This document shows, piece by piece, positions 27,422-38,611 of a stretch of 64,000 nt of DNA. Within the stretch, counting starts at the first letter, position 1, and each line of letters begins with the position of its first letter. The translations under genes and the position numbers were made by a program. Under the pieces are notes generated by a model. That model saw only the letters and a program-made list of their open reading frames with translations. It searched no databases and was not told where the DNA came from. Source of the stretch: an uncultured Rhodobiaceae bacterium (GTDB taxonomy: Bacteria > Pseudomonadota > Alphaproteobacteria > RS24); assembly GCA_937907245.1 (NCBI GenBank), contig CALCUM010000003.1, positions 186,001 through 250,000 of the forward strand. The letters are read 5' to 3'.

Positions 27422-28710
27422 TGAATGACACCTCCGCGCCGTCTGGCCCAATGTTCTCGCGTGGGCTTAAGGCCTATACGGTTGGCCTGCTCACCCTTAT
27501 CTATACGGCCAATTATGTCGACCGTCAGATTGTCGCCATTTTATTGCAATCCATCAAAACAGACATGGACTTAACGGATACCCAATTGGGCTTGCTAACG
27601 GGGCCTGCTTTTGGCGTGTTTTATGCCACCTTAGGTATTCCCATCGCTTACTTGGCAGACCGCATGTCGCGCAAAAAAATCATCATTGCTTCGCTATCCT
27701 TATTTTCCGTTATGACTTTTGTTTGTGGCCTCGCGCAAAACTATGTGCAGCTTTTACTCGCGCGCGTCGGTGTGGGGGTTGGGGAAGCCGGCACCAGCCC
27801 ACCTTCGCATGCGATTATCGCGGATATGTATGGCCCGGCAGACCGCGCCGCCCCTTTGGCTGTATTTGCACTGGGAATTAATTTAGGTCTTTTCGCGGCT
27901 TTCATCGTTGGGGGCTATATCGGCGACACATATGGTTGGCGCGTGGCAGTTCAAGTTGTCGCTATCCCCGGTTTGGCCTTAGCTGTTTTAGCTTGGTTTA
28001 CCTTGCGAGATCCGCCGCGTGGCATGAGCGATAATAAAGCCAGCGGCACCGCACCGCCATTAGCCGAAACCTTTCGCTACATGTGGAACACCAAATCTAT
28101 TCGCCAGTTAATCATCGCCTCGACGCTTGTGATTACGGTTGGCTATGGCGCGGTAGCTTGGTTGCCAAGCTATTTCATCCGCGTGCATGGCATGAGCGCT
28201 ACGCAAGTGGGCGGCATTTTAGCCCTTATGATTGGTATTGGTGGCGGCCTCGGCACAGCCTTTGGCGGTGTGTTTGCCGACCGATTGGGCAAACGCGATG
28301 TACGCTGGAACCTGTGGCTTGTCGCCGCCGTGACTATCGGGGTGGTGCCTTTCTCAATTATCGGCTACCTCAGCACAGACGTTATGGTGGCGCTGGTTTG
28401 GCTTATTCTACCGATGACTGTCGGCGCGCTATATTTTGGCCCCACTTTGGCTATGCTGCAAACTTTGGTAAAATCTGAAATGCGTTCGCTCGCCTCCGCC
28501 ATTATGCTGTGCATTAACAATATTATCGGACTGGGCGTAGGCCCCCTCAGCATCGGCTATTTAAGCGATCAATTCACCCCTATTTACGGGCCCCAAGGAC
28601 TTGGCTATGCCCTCGCCGTTATGACGATTGTTGGCCTATGGGGCGGCTTTCATTATTGGATGGCGGCACGTAGTTTGCAGCAAGATATTGAAGCCGTTCA
28701 AGCCGCTTGA
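27421..28710 (+). CDS. MFS transporter, spinster-like
   Basis: A 429-residue major facilitator transporter with twelve predicted membrane segments. The N-terminal half carries YTANYVDRQIVAILLQSIK, GPAFGVFYATLGIPIAYLADRMSRKK in two parts (GVFYATLGIPIAYLADRMSR), and GVGVGEAGTSPPSHAIIADM, the pattern of the spinster-type subgroup of bacterial MFS proteins. The longer frame from 27331 reads through the preceding gene and is rejected in favour of ATG 27421. Substrate unknown; linkage to haem genes is positional only. Confidence 0.92.
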   Translation: MNDTSAPSGPMFSRGLKAYTVGLLTLIYTANYVDRQIVAILLQSIKTDMDLTDTQLGLLTGPAFGVFYATLGIPIAYLADRMSRKKIIIASLSLFSVMTFVCGLAQNYVQLLLARVGVGVGEAGTSPPSHAIIADMYGPADRAAPLAVFALGINLGLFAAFIVGGYIGDTYGWRVAVQVVAIPGLALAVLAWFTLRDPPRGMSDNKASGTAPPLAETFRYMWNTKSIRQLIIASTLVITVGYGAVAWLPSYFIRVHGMSATQVGGILALMIGIGGGLGTAFGGVFADRLGKRDVRWNLWLVAAVTIGVVPFSIIGYLSTDVMVALVWLILPMTVGALYFGPTLAMLQTLVKSEMRSLASAIMLCINNIIGLGVGPLSIGYLSDQFTPIYGPQGLGYALAVMTIVGLWGGFHYWMAARSLQQDIEAVQAA

Positions 28711-28733
28711 AGCTCCACTGGATAGAGAAACTT

Positions 28734-29603
28734 ATGCGCCGCGCCCTTTCGCTTTTTATAATTGGCTCCCTAGCCCTGGCCACACCCGGCCGCTCGGCAG
28801 ACGCGCCATCGCGCTATTTTTCGGCTGAATACCGCATTTACGCAGGCGGTATCTTGCTTAGTAAAGTTGAATTACAGCTCGACCTCTCCTCCGTTTCGTA
28901 TCGAGTTAGCGCTCATATTGCCCCTGCGGGCCTTGGCCATATCGCGTCTAACTCTCATGTCGTAGCGACTTCTTATGGGGGTCTGGATGCGGGCGAATTT
29001 GTCCCACAGCACCTCGATTTAAGCTGGGCGAATGATGAGGGGATAAAGTCATCCTGGATGCGATATAAAGATGGCGCGCCCATAGAATTTGTATCCGGCT
29101 ACGCCCTGCCTCCCGAAGGTCAATCGGACACTAAAGTAGATATCGATAGTATTGGCGCGGGCACGACGGATCCGTTTCTGGCTATGTTGGCACCGCTGAC
29201 GACAGGCAAGCTCGTCGATGCGTGCCAAGGCGAGCAGCAGATTTTTGACGGGCGGCGCCACGCAAGCCTGACCCTCATTGCGGGGCAGGAATTAGCCCCA
29301 AGCGAGCACGATTACCCAAGCCAAATAGCCGCCCTAACCTGCAAAGTTGTTTGGGCTCCGATTGCCGGATACTCAAAGCGCAGCATGGCGCGCGCGGCAG
29401 AGTTTCCGCCCGTGGAAGCGCATTACGGGCGCATTCAGGACACCCAATTTGCAGCCCCTTTGGAAATGCGCGGCGAGACCCGCTACGGCGCCTTATCCAT
29501 CTATGCCGTTCGGTTTTTTACCGAAACCCCGATACAAGCCGCGCCTTTCGACATTCAAGACTATGCTTATGACTTTGAACCAGATGAATTAGACGAAGAT
29601 TAA
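28734..29603 (+). CDS. DUF3108 domain-containing periplasmic protein
   Basis: A 289-residue exported protein. The N-terminal signal sequence (MRRALSLFIIGSLALATPGRSA) precedes a DUF3108 domain with its typical opening YFSAEYRIYAGGILLSKVEL and the later SGYALPPEGQSDTKVDIDSI and DPFLAMLAPL. ATG 28734 is chosen; an upstream TTG overlapping the MFS stop would spoil the signal peptide. The C-terminus is acidic. DUF3108 proteins are beta-rich envelope proteins without known activity. It ends the hemA-to-DUF3108 run of closely spaced genes. Confidence 0.85.
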   Translation: MRRALSLFIIGSLALATPGRSADAPSRYFSAEYRIYAGGILLSKVELQLDLSSVSYRVSAHIAPAGLGHIASNSHVVATSYGGLDAGEFVPQHLDLSWANDEGIKSSWMRYKDGAPIEFVSGYALPPEGQSDTKVDIDSIGAGTTDPFLAMLAPLTTGKLVDACQGEQQIFDGRRHASLTLIAGQELAPSEHDYPSQIAALTCKVVWAPIAGYSKRSMARAAEFPPVEAHYGRIQDTQFAAPLEMRGETRYGALSIYAVRFFTETPIQAAPFDIQDYAYDFEPDELDED

Positions 29604-29681
29604 GCCATACCTTGAGGCATAAATTAATTCACCTTGCCGCAAGGCGCTGATTTGCCTAAACCTAAAGCACAGGAGTTTTCT

Positions 29682-29936
29682 ATGGCCAAAATTGAGATTT
29701 ACACCACCACAACCTGCCCCTACTGCCACGCAGCCAAAGACCTGCTGGGCCAAAAAGGCACGAGCTATACGGAAATCAACGTAACGAACGACCCAAAACT
29801 TCGCAGCACAATGCAGGGTCGAGCGGGCGGTAAAACTTCAGTGCCCCAAATCTTTATCGACGGCACCCATATCGGTGGCTGTGACGACCTTCATGCGCTT
29901 GAGCAAAAAGGCGCCCTCGACGCTTTATTGGCCTAA
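29682..29936 (+). CDS. grxC: Glutaredoxin 3
   Basis: An 84-residue dithiol glutaredoxin that reduces disulfides with glutathione. The active site is C11-P-Y-C14 in YTTTTCPYCHAAKDLL. The cis-proline segment is TSVPQIFIDGTHIGGCDDLHAL. ATG 29682 with AGGAGTTTT upstream is the family start; an extension to 29634 is unlikely. Usual length is 80-90. It is transcribed alone or from the upstream operon, and converges with the M20 peptidase gene. Confidence 0.96.
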   Translation: MAKIEIYTTTTCPYCHAAKDLLGQKGTSYTEINVTNDPKLRSTMQGRAGGKTSVPQIFIDGTHIGGCDDLHALEQKGALDALLA

Positions 29937-29946
29937 GCCGCCCGCC

Positions 29947-31425
29947 TTATAAGCCAGACATCATCCGGAAGAAGAACCGCACGGTATCGTTTAGCGTTGC
30001 GACGCTAATGCGTTCATTGGTGCCATGGATGGCCCCTAAATCGCTAGCGCCGAGCTGCATATAGGTGAATCGATAATGGTTAGGCGTCAAAGCGCGGTAA
30101 TGGCGCGTATCGGTTGCGGCCACCAAAAGACGCGGCGCAATGATAATCCGCTCCGGCGCCGCCGTGTCTCGAATGGCCGTGGTAAGCGTTTCCCAACCAT
30201 AACCAGACTGCGGGCTTACGGGCGATGGCCCCATGCCACCTTGTCCGGAAACATCAAAATTCACCTCGACGCGCGCATCGTTAATCACTTCGATAACGCG
30301 GGCCCGAACCGTATCTGGCGTCTCGCCTGGCAGAATGCGGAAATTGACTTTTGCCGAAGCATCGATAGGCAAGACATTGGCCTTGATACCGCCTGAAATC
30401 ATTGTCGCGGCCGTTGTGGTGCGCATGCCGGCTTGAATTTGCACATCATTTTCTAGCTGGCTCATCACGATGGGTTTGAACAGCCATAGATTTTTCATCA
30501 CCAATCGGTTGAGGAAAGGCATGTCATCGGCCACGGATTCTAGGAAGCTTTGCGTATGCGAGAAATCGCGCGGAAACTGATTGGCCTCCAAAGCTGCAAT
30601 GGAAGCGCCCAGAATACCGATCGAGGTTTGAACTGGCGGCACAGAAGAGTGCCCGCCGTTGCCAACCACTTTTAGCTCCAGGGTAACAATGCCTTTTTCG
30701 GCAGGCGCGACGACCGCCATGAGTGGCTCTACACCGGGCACAATGCCTTGGGTTACCAAGCCGCCTTCATCGATAAGAAACTCAGCTTCGACACCGCGTG
30801 CCTCAAGTAATTTGGCCATTTCCAAAGCGCCATCAATGCCGCCCTGTTCTTCGTCGTGACCAAACGCGAAATAAATTGTGCGTTTGGGCTGCAAGCCTTT
30901 CGCCAGCATATTCTCCGCTGCCTCTAACAGACCAACGATGTTCACTTTATTGTCTAATGTGCCTCGGCCCCAAATGAAACCATCGGCAATCACGCCCTTG
31001 AAGGGCGGCTGTTTCCAGTCGGCTTCCGTGCCAGGAATCACCGGTACCACATCTAAATGACCCAGCAAAATAACCGGCTTATTGGCTAGCGAGACGGGCT
31101 GACTGCCGGCCCATGTGTAAAGCAAGGAATACTCGCCGACCACTTCGCGCTTCATCGCCTTATGCACGTTTGGAAAACTTCTCTCGAGGTATTTGTGATA
31201 GGCCAGCAAAGCTTTGCTGGAGGTGGGTTTGTCGCGACCATAGGAAATGGTTTTATAGCGCACAGACTCGCTCATAAGCCTCGCAACCCGATCGCTATCG
31301 GGGGTAAAGTCAAAGCTTTCCCCAACCCCTTGTTCGGCCGCGGGCATGAAAGTGCGCGCCAGAACAAGGATAATAATCAGGGCAAGGAGCCCACCAAAAG
31401 CCGGTAAAATTCTTGTCTTTAACAT
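29947..31425 (-). CDS. M20 family metallopeptidase (carboxypeptidase S-like), membrane-anchored
   Basis: A 492-residue zinc peptidase of the M20 family. A single N-terminal hydrophobic segment (about 6-28) suggests export or anchoring. Metal-binding motifs are in VILLGHLDVVPVIPG, the aspartate in GRGTLDNKVNIVGLLEA, and the catalytic glutamate region YFAFGHDEEQGGIDGA. A dimerisation domain begins near VAPAEKGIVTLELKVVGNGG. The C-terminal ligand histidine is probably in GAIHGTNERI. The layout resembles carboxypeptidase S/Gly-Xaa carboxypeptidase. AAGGAGA precedes the ATG. It follows rodA by 46 bases and may be the last gene of that transcript. Confidence 0.92.
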   Translation of the reverse strand: MLKTRILPAFGGLLALIIILVLARTFMPAAEQGVGESFDFTPDSDRVARLMSESVRYKTISYGRDKPTSSKALLAYHKYLERSFPNVHKAMKREVVGEYSLLYTWAGSQPVSLANKPVILLGHLDVVPVIPGTEADWKQPPFKGVIADGFIWGRGTLDNKVNIVGLLEAAENMLAKGLQPKRTIYFAFGHDEEQGGIDGALEMAKLLEARGVEAEFLIDEGGLVTQGIVPGVEPLMAVVAPAEKGIVTLELKVVGNGGHSSVPPVQTSIGILGASIAALEANQFPRDFSHTQSFLESVADDMPFLNRLVMKNLWLFKPIVMSQLENDVQIQAGMRTTTAATMISGGIKANVLPIDASAKVNFRILPGETPDTVRARVIEVINDARVEVNFDVSGQGGMGPSPVSPQSGYGWETLTTAIRDTAAPERIIIAPRLLVAATDTRHYRALTPNHYRFTYMQLGASDLGAIHGTNERISVATLNDTVRFFFRMMSGL

Positions 31426-31470
31426 TAGGGTCTCCTTAGTTGTCTGCCCTGTCTAAGCTATCCAGCAAGA

Positions 31471-32595
31471 CTATTTCGGTAGGTCTGCCATCGGTTGTCG
31501 TTCCATGGCTAATATAACGCCAATACTCGCCATAAAGGTCAAGAGAGAAGTCCCGCCATACGAGACAAAAGGCAGCGGCACCCCAACAACCGGCGCCAAG
31601 CCCATTACCATGGCCAGGTTCACAATGACGTAAATGGATATCGAGAACCCCATAGAAGCAACGGCCAAACGCGAGAAAGAATGGCGCATTTGATTGGCAA
31701 TGCGGAAGATAAGAAACAGCATAAGGATAAATAGAATTAGCAAAGCAAGGGAGCCAAAAAAGCCCATTTCCTCTGCAAAATTACTGAAAATAAAGTCGGT
31801 ATGGCGTTCGGGTAAAAAGTTCAATTGGCTTTGCGTGCCCTGCGCCAGGCCTTTGCCAAACACGCCGCCCGAGCCGATACCAATTTTCGATTGAATAATG
31901 TGGTAGCCAGCGCCTAGCGGATCTCTCTCCGGATTTAAAAACACTAAAACGCGCTCTTTTTGATAGGTCAGCATGTTCTGCCATACGACGGGAATGGCGG
32001 CGATAATAAGCACACTGCCCCCCATGAAATATCGCAAGTTCACCCCAGCCAAAAACAGCACGCTTAAGCCTGCCACCGCAATCATAATCGATGTGCCCAA
32101 GTCAGGCTGGTTCAGCACCAGCAAACATGGTGCCACAATCATCGCCACTGGCATAATTAGGTTTAGCGGATGCGAGACATCATTTTGATGCATGGCATGG
32201 TAAAAACGAGCCAGCGCCAAAACCAAAGCCAAGCGCATAAACTCAGATGGTTGCAAGCGCACGAAACCTAAATCTAGCCATCGTTGCGCGCCCATATTTT
32301 TCGTTCCAAAGACTTCCACCCCGACCAATAAAACTAAGACAAGCCCGAAAAGCGGATAAGCTAAGACATAAAAGGTTCGCAACTCAATCGTCGATAGGAC
32401 GTATATCAGCCCAAGTCCGCCCAAGATGCGTACACCGTGGCGCCATGCCCAAGGCGAAAAGTCTCCGCCAGCAACTGAATAAAGAACCATAACCCCGATC
32501 ATGCCCAGCAGACCGACGCAGACAAACAAAGGCTTATGCATGTCTTCGAAATGCTCTAGCAGGCCGGCACGATTCATTTGATTTCCATAACTCAT
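31471..32595 (-). CDS. rodA: Rod-shape glycosyltransferase RodA (SEDS family)
   Basis: Polymerises lipid II into glycan strands for cell elongation, paired with PBP2. The 374 residues have ten membrane segments. SEDS signatures include LGFVRLQPSEFMRLALVLAL, the conserved LNQPDLGTSIMI with its catalytic-loop aspartate, SQLNFLPERHTDFIFSNFAEE and PLPFVSYGGTSLLT. The gene overlaps mrdA by 4 bases. It is the last gene of the mreBCD-mrdA-rodA elongation operon. Confidence 0.97.
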   Translation of the reverse strand: MSYGNQMNRAGLLEHFEDMHKPLFVCVGLLGMIGVMVLYSVAGGDFSPWAWRHGVRILGGLGLIYVLSTIELRTFYVLAYPLFGLVLVLLVGVEVFGTKNMGAQRWLDLGFVRLQPSEFMRLALVLALARFYHAMHQNDVSHPLNLIMPVAMIVAPCLLVLNQPDLGTSIMIAVAGLSVLFLAGVNLRYFMGGSVLIIAAIPVVWQNMLTYQKERVLVFLNPERDPLGAGYHIIQSKIGIGSGGVFGKGLAQGTQSQLNFLPERHTDFIFSNFAEEMGFFGSLALLILFILMLFLIFRIANQMRHSFSRLAVASMGFSISIYVIVNLAMVMGLAPVVGVPLPFVSYGGTSLLTFMASIGVILAMERQPMADLPK

Positions 32596-34466
32596 GAGCG
32601 CTCCTCTGGAGCCGGAGAGACACTTGCTTGCGGGCTAGAAGGGGCCGCTTGCGGGCTAGACGGGGCCGTGCCTCCGCGAGAGCGCAGCAGGTCCACCATA
32701 ATATCGCGCGCCATAGGCGCCGCTACTTGGCCCCCACCCCCGCCATGTTCAATCACTACAGAGATGGCATAGCGCGGCGCATTATGCGGCACATAGCCAA
32801 CAAACAAAGCGTGGTCGCGCAAATGCCAATCTAACTTTGAATTGGGGATGACGCCTTCTTCGCGTTCCGTCATAGAAATGCGGCGAACCTGCACCGTGCC
32901 CGTTTTGCCCGACATGCGCTGCCCTTCAATCAACAGACTGGAGGCATAGGCCGTGCCATCTGGCTTATTGACCGCGCGATACATGCCGCGTTGGACGATG
33001 CTCAAATTCTTGGGCGACACGCCAATTCGAACGGCCTCGCCAGACGTTTCTTGGTTTCGCACAAGCGTGGGGGTTACCAGCTTGCCACCATTTGCAAGTG
33101 CCGCCGTCATCACCGCCAATTGCAAAGGCGTGGTTAGCAAATAGCCTTGGCCGATGCCCGTGATGACCGTCTCCCCAGATCTCCAGCCCGTATCATAATT
33201 GGCTCGTTTCCAATCGCGCCCAGGTACAGTTCCCGATTTCTCGCCCATCAGATTAATGCCCGTGGGCACCCCGAAACCAAAGCGGCGAGCCATGGATTCA
33301 ATGCGATTAATGCCAACTTTCAAAGCCAAGTCATAAAAATATGTGTCACAAGATTGTTCGATCGCTTGAACCATATTGGTGGCGCCATGGCCCTCAGTTC
33401 GCCAGCAATGATATAGTTCACCCGAAAAATCATAGACGCCCGAGCAATCAATCTCATCATCTGGGTTTACCAAATCATCTTCTAAAGCTGCCAAGGCCAC
33501 GAGCATTTTAAAGGTCGAACCAGGTGAATATTGTCCGCGAATGGCTTTGTTCAAAAGAGGCTTTCGCTCGGCCGCCAGCATTTTTTCCCATGTGCGTGTA
33601 TCCACTCCGCGCGAGAAATCATTTGGATCAAAAGACGGCACGGAGGCCATGGCCAATAGCTCCCCCGTCTCAATATCCATCACCACTGCAGAGCCACTAT
33701 GCCCGGCCAAACGCGCAGACACTTTTCTTTGCAGGGCCACATCAATAGACAAAGCTATGTTTTGCCCCGGGCGCCCTGGATTGGTTTCCAGTTCGCGAAC
33801 CGTGCGCCCTCGGGCATTCACCTCGACATGCCGCACGCCAGCCCTGCCCCGCAGGTCACGCTCAAACTCGCGCTCGACGCCACTGCGCCCGACTGTATCG
33901 CCGACAATGCGCCCCATACGCCGCAAATCAGCTGCCGTTTTATCGCCAACATAGCCCACCACATGCGCCAATTTAGCGCCTTCGGGATAAACCCGCTTTT
34001 CACCCACACGAGGCGCAACGCCCGGCAAAAACGGTAGGCGCAGATTAATCGCCGCAAACGCATCCCAGTCGACATCTTCAGCTATGGTGACGACTTTGAA
34101 AGACGGCCCGCGTTTGATCCTACGGCGCAGCTCCCGAACTCGGCCCGTCGTCAGGCCCAAATGCTCTTGCAGCTCAGCCAGTGTTCTATCCAGTTCCTTG
34201 ACCTGCTCGGGCACCAGCTCGACAAGTAGCTTGCGATCATTGTCGGCTAACAGAACTCCGTCTCGGTCGGTGATGAGACCGCGTGCTGGTGAGAGTTCTG
34301 AAATATTCACCCGATTTGCTTCGGCCAAGGTCGCGTAATCATCGGATTTAGAGATTTGCAAATACTGCAGCCGCCCCGCCAATAAAGCAAATAAGCTGGC
34401 TTGCATGCCACCAAGGGCAAACAGCCGCCGCGAGAATAATCCGCTCTCATTTTCAAATAGAGCCAT
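32592..34466 (-). CDS. mrdA: Penicillin-binding protein 2 (transpeptidase)
   Basis: Cross-links peptidoglycan during elongation, partner of RodA. The 624 residues have a short cytoplasmic start, one membrane anchor (about 15-33), a pedestal domain with ARGLITDRDGVLLADN, and a transpeptidase domain with S317-T-F-K320, S372-C-D and KTGT (about 524). The last 25 residues are an added Pro/Ser/Ala tail containing two copies of APSSPQA, made by a 21-base tandem duplication (32627-32668). The start shares a base with the mreD stop. The start codon and membrane anchor fit the family. Confidence 0.97.
   Translation of the reverse strand: MALFENESGLFSRRLFALGGMQASLFALLAGRLQYLQISKSDDYATLAEANRVNISELSPARGLITDRDGVLLADNDRKLLVELVPEQVKELDRTLAELQEHLGLTTGRVRELRRRIKRGPSFKVVTIAEDVDWDAFAAINLRLPFLPGVAPRVGEKRVYPEGAKLAHVVGYVGDKTAADLRRMGRIVGDTVGRSGVEREFERDLRGRAGVRHVEVNARGRTVRELETNPGRPGQNIALSIDVALQRKVSARLAGHSGSAVVMDIETGELLAMASVPSFDPNDFSRGVDTRTWEKMLAAERKPLLNKAIRGQYSPGSTFKMLVALAALEDDLVNPDDEIDCSGVYDFSGELYHCWRTEGHGATNMVQAIEQSCDTYFYDLALKVGINRIESMARRFGFGVPTGINLMGEKSGTVPGRDWKRANYDTGWRSGETVITGIGQGYLLTTPLQLAVMTAALANGGKLVTPTLVRNQETSGEAVRIGVSPKNLSIVQRGMYRAVNKPDGTAYASSLLIEGQRMSGKTGTVQVRRISMTEREEGVIPNSKLDWHLRDHALFVGYVPHNAPRYAISVVIEHGGGGGQVAAPMARDIMVDLLRSRGGTAPSSPQAAPSSPQASVSPAPEERS
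32627..32668. repeat. 21-base tandem duplication in mrdA
   Basis: Two 21-base units (32627-32647 and 32648-32668) differ at one base. In frame they encode a doubled 7-residue APSSPQA block in the C-terminal tail of PBP2, outside the catalytic domain. Confidence 0.9.
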
Positions 34467-35011
34467 TAGTCATCTCGCCTTCGAAGCGGGTCTGAAAAGG
34501 TTTGGTTTTCCATCCATCCCAGCGGAAAATATAGCAGCGGGAAACACAGGCCAGTCAGCAAAGCCGAAGATAAATACAGTAAAAAATTAATCTCCATATC
34601 GGCGCGCAGCAGGCCTATCAGATAGCCAGCAAAATATGTCAGCACACATAGGACCAAAAAATTTATCCATATGCCCGTCATTCGGGCCTCTCGCAAAACC
34701 GCCTTTTGGCCCATGGCCAAGAGGTAGAAAAAACCAAATAAAAATGCCCAATAGCCAATCGGCGCCTCGCTTAACACATCGTTGAGCAGGCCAAAGGCAG
34801 CAATCCCAACGGGCGCGAAGTCACTGTCACTTGGCGATACAGCGATAAAGAATATCGGCACGAGATAAAGCCCTATCTCTAAATGGGTTAGCCAGTAATA
34901 GTCGACGGGAAGCCCATCCAGCATAATAAACCAGGCCAAGACAAGGTAGGGAACCAGCCATAGGCTGCCGCCATCGGGCGCCCGAATATCGTTATGTCCC
35001 CAGGGGGTCAT
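34466..35011 (-). CDS. mreD: Rod-shape determining protein MreD
   Basis: A 181-residue inner-membrane protein with five or six hydrophobic segments, part of the elongasome that links MreB and MreC to wall synthesis. The family is weakly conserved in sequence. The segment GIAAFGLLNDVLSEAPIGYW (loop with Asp and Pro between membrane spans) is a typical MreD feature. Position between mreC (4-base overlap) and mrdA (1-base overlap) makes the call secure. The start ATG 35011 is the only one consistent with the overlap. Confidence 0.93.
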   Translation of the reverse strand: MTPWGHNDIRAPDGGSLWLVPYLVLAWFIMLDGLPVDYYWLTHLEIGLYLVPIFFIAVSPSDSDFAPVGIAAFGLLNDVLSEAPIGYWAFLFGFFYLLAMGQKAVLREARMTGIWINFLVLCVLTYFAGYLIGLLRADMEINFLLYLSSALLTGLCFPLLYFPLGWMENQTFSDPLRRRDD

Positions 35012-35883
35012 TGTTTCGCCTTGCGGCGAGCCGGAGACACATCTATGTCAGGCGGTGTTTCAATGGCAGATCCCTTCACCACACGCACGTGGATGAGACC
35101 TTGCATATCATCTAGAAGCTCTACTGTAGGCGGCTCGCCGTCCTTGCCCAAACGCACCAGCCCAACAGGTAAGCCGATAGGAATACGTCCCCCGCGCCCT
35201 GAGGTGACCAGCAGATCGCCATCTTTTAGTTTGGCTTTGCGCGGCAGGAATTGAAGTTCTGGCGAGGCATTATTTCGCCCCCCTAAAATCGCTTGCACAT
35301 TGCTAGCCAGGGCGACCACGGGAATATTGCTGTTAAAATCTGTGAGCAGCAAAATACGTGCGGACTGCGAGCCGCTCGAAATAACTCTACCGATAAGACC
35401 ATTGGTGCCAATAACCGCCAAGCCGTTTTCAATGCCTACGTTTTTTCCGCCTTTGGTAACGAGTGTTTTCACAAACGGGCTAGAAAGATCGGCCACGACC
35501 CGCACGGGGAATAGCTCAATATCTGGTTCCGGTGGCAAATCCAAGAGGGCGCGATATTGCTGCATCAAGAATTGCGATTGTGTCATCTCGTTGATTTTCA
35601 GACGTAGCGCTTCGTTCTCGGCCAGCAGTCGGTCGTTTTCTTCGCGTAGCCCGCCCAATTGCGCGACTTTGGTGCCCGTGTTTCGAAGCGCAACAAAGGG
35701 GCGTCCCAAAGCATCTATGGCAGGCAGAAAAATATCAAAGGCGGTTTGGCGCAATTGCATGACCCGCGGATCCTCCCGCGGCAAGAGGAATAAAAGCAAG
35801 GCGCCTACCAGCAAACAAGCAGCCGCAATACCCGTCGCACTGACAAAGCGTGTCTCGCTAATACTGGCGCTCAATTTCGCCAA
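35008..35883 (-). CDS. mreC: Rod-shape determining protein MreC
   Basis: A 291-residue bitopic protein: one N-terminal membrane segment (about 16-34), a coiled coil (about 70-100, QLGGLREENDRLLAENEALR), and a periplasmic beta-domain with the family motifs NVGIENGLAVIGTNGLIGRV, ARILLLTDFNSNIPV and LLVTSGRGGRIPIGLPVG. It forms filaments that regulate PBP2. It starts 22 bases after mreB and overlaps mreD. Its basic C-terminus (SPARRKAKQ) is not conserved. Confidence 0.96.
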   Translation of the reverse strand: MAKLSASISETRFVSATGIAAACLLVGALLLFLLPREDPRVMQLRQTAFDIFLPAIDALGRPFVALRNTGTKVAQLGGLREENDRLLAENEALRLKINEMTQSQFLMQQYRALLDLPPEPDIELFPVRVVADLSSPFVKTLVTKGGKNVGIENGLAVIGTNGLIGRVISSGSQSARILLLTDFNSNIPVVALASNVQAILGGRNNASPELQFLPRKAKLKDGDLLVTSGRGGRIPIGLPVGLVRLGKDGEPPTVELLDDMQGLIHVRVVKGSAIETPPDIDVSPARRKAKQ

Positions 35884-35904
35884 AGAATCCTCTCAAAGTC
35901 TCGC

Positions 35905-36957
<1,053 letters not shown>

Positions 36958-36971
36958 TCAAAGAGTACCAA

Positions 36972-38540
36972 TCAGGCGGTCAGACTATCCGGCGCCTGTT
37001 TTTCTCGTTTAATCAACAATTTGTTCAAAGCACTAATATAAGCTCGTGCCGAGGCGACCATTGTATCTGTATCAGCGGCGCGGCCAATCACGGTTTTACC
37101 GCTTTCTTCCAAACGCACACTCACTTCAGCTTGTGCATCCGTACCTTGTGTCACGGCATGGACTTGGTAAAGCTGCAAATCTGCTTCATGCGGGAACAAA
37201 GCCTTAATCGCATTGAACGTCGCATCGACGGGACCGTCGCCTGTGCTTTCTACTTCGGTTTCTTTGCCGTCAATATCGAGTTTCAAAACCGCCTGTTGAG
37301 GGCCGTGCGAGCCTGCAACAACCCGCAAAGACACAAGCTTGATACGGTCGATACCTTTGGCAACTTCATCATCAATCAACGCGATAATGTCATCATCAAA
37401 CACATGTTTTTTCCGGTCGGCCAGCTCTTTAAAGCGCACAAACGCCTCTTGCAACTGGTTGTCACCCAATTGATAGCCCAGATTATTAATTTTATCGCGA
37501 AACGCATGGCGCCCTGAATGTTTGCCCATAACCAAGGAGGTTTTGGAAATACCCACACTCTCAGGCGTCATAATTTCATAGGTCTGATTATTCTTCAGCA
37601 TTCCATCTTGGTGAATACCGCTCTCATGCGCGAACGCATTCTGGCCCACAATCGCCTTATTGTATTGCACTGGAAAAGCGGTCACCGACGACACTAACTT
37701 AGAGGCACGAGACAGCATTTGCGTCTCGATGTTGGTCCATTGTGGCATCAAGTCATTGCGCACATTCATCGCCATAACAATTTCTTCCAAGGCCGCATTG
37801 CCCGCACGTTCGCCAAGACCGTTAATGGTGCATTCGATTTGGCGCGCGCCGGCGCGAACGCCAGCCAAGGAATTGGCAACCGCCAGTCCCAAATCATTAT
37901 GGCAATGCGTAGAGATAATCGCTTTATCGATATTCGGGACACGCTCGCGCAACATGGTAATCATCTCAAAATATTCCTGCGGCATCGTATAGCCAACAGT
38001 GTCTGGAATATTAATGGTCGTCGCGCCAGCTCGAATGGCGGTTTCGACGCTGGCACATAAGAAATCATGGTCTGTGCGGGTCGCGTCTTCTGGCGACCAT
38101 TCCACATTGTCGGTATGATCACGCGCGCGCGCTACCGAAGTTGCAATGGCTTCCATTACGTCTTCCGGTTCCATTTGCAATTTGTGTTTCATATGCACAG
38201 GACTGGTAGAGATAAACGTATGGATGCGCGGGTTTTTGGCGTGTTTTAACGCATCTGCCGCCCGGTCGATATCTTTGGCACCGGCGCGCGCCAAGCCACA
38301 TACTTGGGCATTTTTCACTAATTTCGCGACTTCGCTTACGCTTTCAAAGTCACCGTTCGAGGCAATGGGAAATCCAGCTTCGATAACATCGACACCCATT
38401 GTGTCCAAAGTTTCGGCAACTTGCAGCTTTTCTTCTAAAGTCATAGAAGCGCCTGGCGACTGTTCGCCATCGCGCAAAGTTGTGTCAAAAATATAAATGC
38501 GGTCGCTGGCAGCGCCTGTTTGTTTTGTTGAGTTGGTCAT
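36972..38540 (-). CDS. leuA: 2-Isopropylmalate synthase
   Basis: Condenses acetyl-CoA and 2-oxoisovalerate, the committed step of leucine synthesis. The 522 residues carry the DRE-TIM signature [21 protein letters not shown] in part ([14 protein letters not shown]), the metal site [29 protein letters not shown], and a C-terminal leucine-feedback domain from about 390. This is the class related to E. coli LeuA. AAGGATGATGAA precedes the ATG. A leader peptide with clustered Leu codons lies 110 bases upstream, indicating attenuation. mreB follows immediately on the same strand. Confidence 0.97.
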   Translation of the reverse strand: MTNSTKQTGAASDRIYIFDTTLRDGEQSPGASMTLEEKLQVAETLDTMGVDVIEAGFPIASNGDFESVSEVAKLVKNAQVCGLARAGAKDIDRAADALKHAKNPRIHTFISTSPVHMKHKLQMEPEDVMEAIATSVARARDHTDNVEWSPEDATRTDHDFLCASVETAIRAGATTINIPDTVGYTMPQEYFEMITMLRERVPNIDKAIISTHCHNDLGLAVANSLAGVRAGARQIECTINGLGERAGNAALEEIVMAMNVRNDLMPQWTNIETQMLSRASKLVSSVTAFPVQYNKAIVGQNAFAHESGIHQDGMLKNNQTYEIMTPESVGISKTSLVMGKHSGRHAFRDKINNLGYQLGDNQLQEAFVRFKELADRKKHVFDDDIIALIDDEVAKGIDRIKLVSLRVVAGSHGPQQAVLKLDIDGKETEVESTGDGPVDATFNAIKALFPHEADLQLYQVHAVTQGTDAQAEVSVRLEESGKTVIGRAADTDTMVASARAYISALNKLLIKREKQAPDSLTA

Positions 38541-38611
38541 TTCATCATCCTTCTAGAGGGGCTTTTACCTAGCTTTTTTAGGCATTTGCCGTTGTGTTTG
38601 GTTCCTAAATC